A stretch of 64,000 nucleotides of DNA from Enterobacter sp. CC120223-11 (GTDB lineage: Bacteria > Pseudomonadota > Gammaproteobacteria > Enterobacterales > Enterobacteriaceae), in the NCBI RefSeq assembly GCF_900215375.1, contig NZ_OBEF01000015.1:1-64000 (forward strand), in the 5' to 3' direction. The position numbers and the translations under genes were made by a program. Shown here one piece after another: positions 60,298-64,000 of this stretch. The notes beneath the pieces are model-generated. The model worked only from the letters and a program-made list of their open reading frames with translations. It ran no database searches and was not told the DNA's origin. Position 1 is the stretch's first letter, and each line of letters opens with the position of its first letter.

Positions 60298-60924
60298 TTA
60301 CGCCAATTCGCCTTTCACCAATGGCACAAAGCGAACCGCTTCCACGGTATCGATGATAAATTCATCCCCTCGCCGGCGAACGCGCTTGAGTACCTGCTGC
60401 TCCTCGCCGACGGGTATAACCAGAATGCCGCCTTCATCCAGCTGCGACATCAGCGCCGCCGGAATTTCCTGCGGCGCTGCCGTGACAATAATGGCATCAA
60501 ATGGCGCTCTTGCGCGCCATCCCTGCCAGCCATCGCCATGGCGAGTTGAAACATTATGTAAATCAAGCTGCTTCAGGCGACGGCGCGCGTGCCATTGCAG
60601 GCTTTTGATACGCTCAACCGAGCAAACATGATGCACCAGATGCGCCAGAATCGCCGTCTGGTAACCCGAGCCCGTGCCGATTTCCAGCACGCGTGACCCG
60701 GGCGTCAGCTCCAGCAGCTCAGTCATCCTCGCCACCATGTACGGCTGCGAAATGGTCTGGCCCTGGCCAATCGGCAGCGCCACGTTCTCCCATGCCTTGT
60801 GTTCAAAGGCTTCATCAATGAACTTTTCACGCGGCACGGAGGCAATAGCATCGAGCACTTGCTCATTGGCGATCCCCTGATTGCGTAGCTGATTGAGAAG
60901 ACTTTGTACGCGCTGGCTCACCAT
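60298..60924 (-). CDS. pcm: Protein-L-isoaspartate O-methyltransferase Pcm
   Basis: Pcm methylates L-isoaspartyl residues in aged proteins with S-adenosylmethionine to start their repair. It has 208 residues as in E. coli. The SAM-binding motif is [17 protein letters not shown] near residue 82, and [36 protein letters not shown] is the substrate-recognising N-terminal region. Its start overlaps surE by 7 bases. Confidence 0.97.
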   Translation of the reverse strand: MVSQRVQSLLNQLRNQGIANEQVLDAIASVPREKFIDEAFEHKAWENVALPIGQGQTISQPYMVARMTELLELTPGSRVLEIGTGSGYQTAILAHLVHHVCSVERIKSLQWHARRRLKQLDLHNVSTRHGDGWQGWRARAPFDAIIVTAAPQEIPAALMSQLDEGGILVIPVGEEQQVLKRVRRRGDEFIIDTVEAVRFVPLVKGELA

Positions 60925-61679
60925 TGTTCATCCACTCCCACACGATCCAGCCATCCGGAGACAACCTCCTGTGCGCTGTGAGCGGTTAAATCGACGTGCA
61001 GCGGCGTGACGGACACATAGCCTTCATCAACGGCGGCGAAATCCGTGTCCGGCCCTGCATCGCACTTCTCGCCCGGTGGGCCAATCCAGTAAAGCGTGTT
61101 CCCGCGCGGATCCTGCTGCGGAATCACTTTGTCTGCCGGATGGCGGCTACCGCAGCGCGTGACGCGGATCCCTTTGATTTCTGAAAGAGGCAAATCAGGC
61201 ACGTTGATGTTGAGAATCCGCCCGGTGCGCAGGGGTTCACGGGCCAGCGCCCGCAGGATGGAGCAGGTCACAGCGGCGGCGGTGTCATAGTGATTGTAGC
61301 CGTTCAGCGAAACGGCAATCGCCGGAAAACCGAGATGTCGGCCTTCCATCGCCGCCGCCACCGTGCCGGAATAGATAACATCATCGCCCAGGTTCGGCCC
61401 GGCGTTAATGCCGGAGACAACCACATCCGGACGCGGGCGCATCAGCGTGTTTACGCCGAGAAACACGCAGTCCGTCGGGGTGCCGTTTTGTACGGAAATA
61501 TCGCCGTTGTCGAACGTGTGGGTACGAAGAGAGGATTCCAGGGTCAGCGAGTTAGAAGCTCCGCTGCGGTTACGATCGGGTGCAACAACCTGAACCTCGG
61601 CAAACTCGCGCAAGGCTTTCGCCAGGGTCTGGATCCCCGGCGCGTGGATCCCGTCATCGTTACTCAGCAATATTCGCAT
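60918..61679 (-). CDS. surE: 5'/3'-nucleotidase SurE
   Basis: SurE removes phosphate from nucleoside 5'- and 3'-monophosphates and short polyphosphates, with Mn2+. The 253-residue protein has metal ligands D8 and D9 in LLSNDDG, S39-type SGASNSLTL, and N92-type [11 protein letters not shown] prefer the ATG at 61679 (MRILLSND), equal to E. coli; a GTG two codons earlier is also open. It overlaps truD by 20 bases. Confidence 0.96.
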   Translation of the reverse strand: MRILLSNDDGIHAPGIQTLAKALREFAEVQVVAPDRNRSGASNSLTLESSLRTHTFDNGDISVQNGTPTDCVFLGVNTLMRPRPDVVVSGINAGPNLGDDVIYSGTVAAAMEGRHLGFPAIAVSLNGYNHYDTAAAVTCSILRALAREPLRTGRILNINVPDLPLSEIKGIRVTRCGSRHPADKVIPQQDPRGNTLYWIGPPGEKCDAGPDTDFAAVDEGYVSVTPLHVDLTAHSAQEVVSGWLDRVGVDEQW

Positions 61680-62709
61680 AATCACCTGTTGTGTTGATAA
61701 GTTCCCTTACCACACCAGTGGCAAAACTGCCTGCCGGCAGCCAGAAACGCACCTCAACGGTGACGTCATCCCACCAGTTCCAGCTCAGCTGTTGCGGGTA
61801 AAGCAGCATGGCGCGTCGCGCAGCTTCCACTTTTTCACGCAGCAATAAAGTCTGCAACAGCGTTTCATCCGCAAGCGTTTGTTGCTCAAATTCCAGCGCC
61901 GCACGCTGGGTGCCCCACTCACCGCTGCCCGGCAGCGAGGCGGTAATCATCAGGTCACGGCCGTCGACGCGGGACTGAAGTTCAGGCAGCTCTTCGCCTG
62001 TGGCCACAAACCAGCTGCCGCGTCCCGCTAATTGTAGCGCATCGCCGTCAACAACTTGATTAAAGTCCGGTTTTTTTAAACGCTCGCTGACCTGCTGATT
62101 AAACAACGCGCTGCGTGCAGCCGACAACCAGAAACTGCGTTTATTGCGATCGCGTACCGGCGCACCGCTTTCTGCCCAGCGCAGCGCGCCCTGCAAATTG
62201 CTACCGCCAATACCGAAGCGCTGTGCGCCAAAATAGTTCGGCACGCCTTTGTCATTAATGGCCTGTAAGCGTGCTTCGACGTCTTCACGATGGCTGATTT
62301 CACGCAGCACAAGAGTGAATGCGTTCCCTTTCAGCGCGCCAAGGCGCAGCTTGCGCTTGTGACGGGCGTACTCCAGCACCTTACAGCCTTCAAGCTCAAA
62401 TTTGCTCAGGTCTGGCATCTCTTTGCCCGGCAGACGCACGCAGATCCACTGTTCTGTGACCGCATGTTTGTCCTTCTGCCCGGCAAAGCTCACTTCACGG
62501 GCGTGAACCTTGAGGAATTTTGCCAGTGCGTCGGCCACAAATCGGGTGTTGCAGCCGTTCTTCAGGATACGCACCAGCAGGTGTTCACCTTCGCCATCTG
62601 GCGCAAAACCCAAATCTTCGACCACCAGAAAGTCTTCCGGATTGGCCTTCAGCTGCCCGTGGCCCTGCGGTTTGCCGTGCAGGTAAGTGAGATCGTCAAA
62701 CGCAATCAT
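61660..62709 (-). CDS. truD: tRNA pseudouridine(13) synthase TruD
   Basis: TruD makes pseudouridine at position 13 of tRNA-Glu. The 349-residue protein equals the E. coli length. The catalytic aspartate is D80 in [12 protein letters not shown], and [12 protein letters not shown] is a conserved family motif near residue 153. Its start codon overlaps the ispF stop (ATGA), in the truD-surE-pcm-nlpD block conserved in enterobacteria. Confidence 0.97.
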   Translation of the reverse strand: MIAFDDLTYLHGKPQGHGQLKANPEDFLVVEDLGFAPDGEGEHLLVRILKNGCNTRFVADALAKFLKVHAREVSFAGQKDKHAVTEQWICVRLPGKEMPDLSKFELEGCKVLEYARHKRKLRLGALKGNAFTLVLREISHREDVEARLQAINDKGVPNYFGAQRFGIGGSNLQGALRWAESGAPVRDRNKRSFWLSAARSALFNQQVSERLKKPDFNQVVDGDALQLAGRGSWFVATGEELPELQSRVDGRDLMITASLPGSGEWGTQRAALEFEQQTLADETLLQTLLLREKVEAARRAMLLYPQQLSWNWWDDVTVEVRFWLPAGSFATGVVRELINTTGDYANIAE

Positions 62710-63185
62710 GGACGTGCCTTATGCAGCAGCGCAACCGCTTCGCAGGCAATGCCTTCGCCGCGCCCGGTGAAGCCAAGCTTCTCGGTTGTGGTCGCTTTGA
62801 CGTTCACATCATCCATATGGCAACCCAAATCTTCAGCAATGAACACGCGCATCTGCGGGATGTGCGGCAGCATTTTCGGGGCCTGGGCGATGATAGTGAC
62901 GTCGACGTTGCCAAGCGTGTAGCCTTTGGCCTGAATGCGGCGCCAGGCTTCGCGCAGCAGCTCACGGCTGTCGGCACCTTTAAAGGCCGGATCGGTGTCC
63001 GGGAACAGCTTGCCGATATCACCCAACGCCGCCGCACCGAGTAGCGCGTCGGTGAGCGCGTGCAGCGCCACGTCGCCGTCCGAGTGGGCCAGCAGGCCTT
63101 TTTCATAAGGCACACGCACGCCACCAATGATAATCGGGCCTTCGCCTCCAAAGGCGTGTACGTCAAAACCGTGTCCAATTCGCAT
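62706..63185 (-). CDS. ispF: 2-C-methyl-D-erythritol 2,4-cyclodiphosphate synthase IspF
   Basis: IspF makes the cyclic diphosphate intermediate in the MEP isoprenoid pathway. The 159-residue protein has zinc ligands D8, H10 and H42 ([30 protein letters not shown]) and the C-terminal [13 protein letters not shown] for nucleotide contact. The ispD stop and ispF start share one base. Confidence 0.98.
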   Translation of the reverse strand: MRIGHGFDVHAFGGEGPIIIGGVRVPYEKGLLAHSDGDVALHALTDALLGAAALGDIGKLFPDTDPAFKGADSRELLREAWRRIQAKGYTLGNVDVTIIAQAPKMLPHIPQMRVFIAEDLGCHMDDVNVKATTTEKLGFTGRGEGIACEAVALLHKARP

Positions 63186-63895
63186 TATGCCTGCTCCTGA
63201 GGTCCGCTACGGGTAAGGTAAAATTCTGCCAGCCGCAAATCTTCCGGGCGGGTCACTTTAATATTATCAGCGCGTCCGGCCACCAGCTCGGGATGGAAAC
63301 CACAATATTCCAGCGCTGACGCTTCGTCGGTGATGGTCGCCCCTTCATTGAGCGCCCGCGTCAGGCAGTCAAAGAGGAGTTCACGAGGGAAAAACTGCGG
63401 CGTCAGTGCGTGCCAGAGATCAGTGCGATCGACGGTGTGGGCAATGGCCTCTTTACCGGGCTCAGCGCGCTTCATGGTGTCGCGAACGGGCGCCGCAAGA
63501 ATGCCGCCAACGCGGCTGGTTTCACTCAGTGCGAGTAAATTCGCCAGATCGTCCTGATGCAAACAGGGACGCGCGGCGTCATGCACCAGCACCCATTCTG
63601 CGTCGCCCGCTGCGCGCAGGCCTGCCAGAACGGAATCAGCACGTTCGGCTCCGCCTTCTACAACGGTTATTTGTGGGTGATTAGCGAGGGGAAGCTGCTG
63701 AAAGCGGGCGTCACCGTCGCTGATGGCGATAATGACGCGTTCAACGCGGGAATGGGCCAGCAAGGCGGCCACCGCGTGTTCGAGAATCGTTTTGTTACCG
63801 ATTGAGAGATATTGCTTCGGGCATTCCGTTTGCATACGGCGGCCGAATCCGGCTGCCGGCACCACGGCGCAAACGCCCGAAAAAGTGGCTGCCAT
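63185..63895 (-). CDS. ispD: 2-C-methyl-D-erythritol 4-phosphate cytidylyltransferase IspD
   Basis: IspD joins CTP to methylerythritol phosphate in the MEP pathway. The 236-residue protein has the CTP-binding loop [18 protein letters not shown] near residue 13 and [11 protein letters not shown] near 102. It lies directly after ftsB, as in E. coli, and is followed by ispF and truD with overlapping codons. Confidence 0.98.
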   Translation of the reverse strand: MAATFSGVCAVVPAAGFGRRMQTECPKQYLSIGNKTILEHAVAALLAHSRVERVIIAISDGDARFQQLPLANHPQITVVEGGAERADSVLAGLRAAGDAEWVLVHDAARPCLHQDDLANLLALSETSRVGGILAAPVRDTMKRAEPGKEAIAHTVDRTDLWHALTPQFFPRELLFDCLTRALNEGATITDEASALEYCGFHPELVAGRADNIKVTRPEDLRLAEFYLTRSGPQEQA

Positions 63896-63915
63896 GCGAT
63901 TATCCTGGCTTGGGT

Positions 63916-64000
63916 TTATTGATTGTTCTGCCCGGTGCGCTGATTCTGACCCTGATTGCGCTTGGACGCATCCGGCACCAGACGATAAAAGGTTTCGCCC
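63916..64000 (-). CDS. ftsB: Cell division protein FtsB (C-terminal part, cut by window edge)
   Basis: The last 27 codons of a minus-strand gene are visible, reading [14 protein letters not shown] and ending in GQNNQ before TAA at 63918-63916. This matches the FtsB C-terminus, which follows the periplasmic coiled coil used with FtsL and FtsQ in the divisome. The rest lies beyond the window. ispD begins 20 bases downstream of the stop. Confidence 0.9.
   Translation of the reverse strand, partial: GETFYRLVPDASKRNQGQNQRTGQNNQ

Overview
The window is a chromosomal segment from a member of the Enterobacteriaceae. The backbone genes csrA, alaS, recX, recA, pncC, mltB, norRVW, hypF, hydN, ascGFB, hypABCDE, fhlA, ygbA, mutS, rpoS, nlpD, pcm, surE, truD, ispF, ispD and ftsB are near-collinear with the recA-rpoS region of Escherichia coli. 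Several blocks differ from E. coli K-12: no srl/gut operon lies between mltB and norR, a metal ABC transporter sits between pncC and mltB, the hyc slot holds a hyf-type hydrogenase, and a fimbrial locus precedes mutS. It is therefore a non-Escherichia enterobacterium; I cannot name the genus from sequence alone.

Layout. 1-5.9 kb: tRNA-Arg and tRNA-Ser genes, csrA, alaS, recX, recA (SOS box) and pncC, all on the minus strand. 6.0-8.6 kb: a three-gene zinc/manganese-type ABC transporter preceded by a 36-codon membrane-peptide ORF and a Zur-like operator. 8.7-14.1 kb: mltB, then norR divergent from norVW, with three NorR sites and a sigma-54 promoter. 14.4-20.4 kb: a minus-strand operon hydN, fdhF-like, hypF and a NiCoT nickel permease. 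20.5-24.6 kb: the cryptic-type beta-glucoside operon ascG/ascFB. 24.7-43.9 kb: hycI protease, an inverted HyfR-like activator, a complete hyfABCDEFGHIJ operon, then divergent hypABCDE and fhlA. 43.9-44.7 kb: a molbindin and ygbA. 44.9-55.1 kb: an AT-richer accessory zone with a NlpC/P60 protein, a LexA-boxed SymE-like toxin, a MarT/FidL-like membrane regulator pair, another winged-helix protein, and a fimbrial locus split into two divergent arms. 55.3-64 kb: mutS, rpoS, nlpD, pcm, surE, truD, ispF, ispD and the end of ftsB.

How it works together. The central theme is a formate hydrogenlyase of the hydrogenase-4 type (FHL-2). HyfA-J supply the ten-gene hydrogenase. The formate dehydrogenase has cysteine instead of selenocysteine at residue 140, so the system needs no selenium. 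HydN carries electrons. HypA-F and HycI mature the NiFe site. The NiCoT permease would bring in nickel, the molbindin could buffer molybdate, and FhlA plus a HyfR-like protein would drive sigma-54 promoters that are visible upstream of hydN, hyfA and hypA. A selenium-free FHL-2 has been reported in Pectobacterium atrosepticum, so the concept is known, but this arrangement at the hyc locus deserves attention. The Zur-like operon with its small ORF and the regulator-rich split fimbrial island are the other notable parts.
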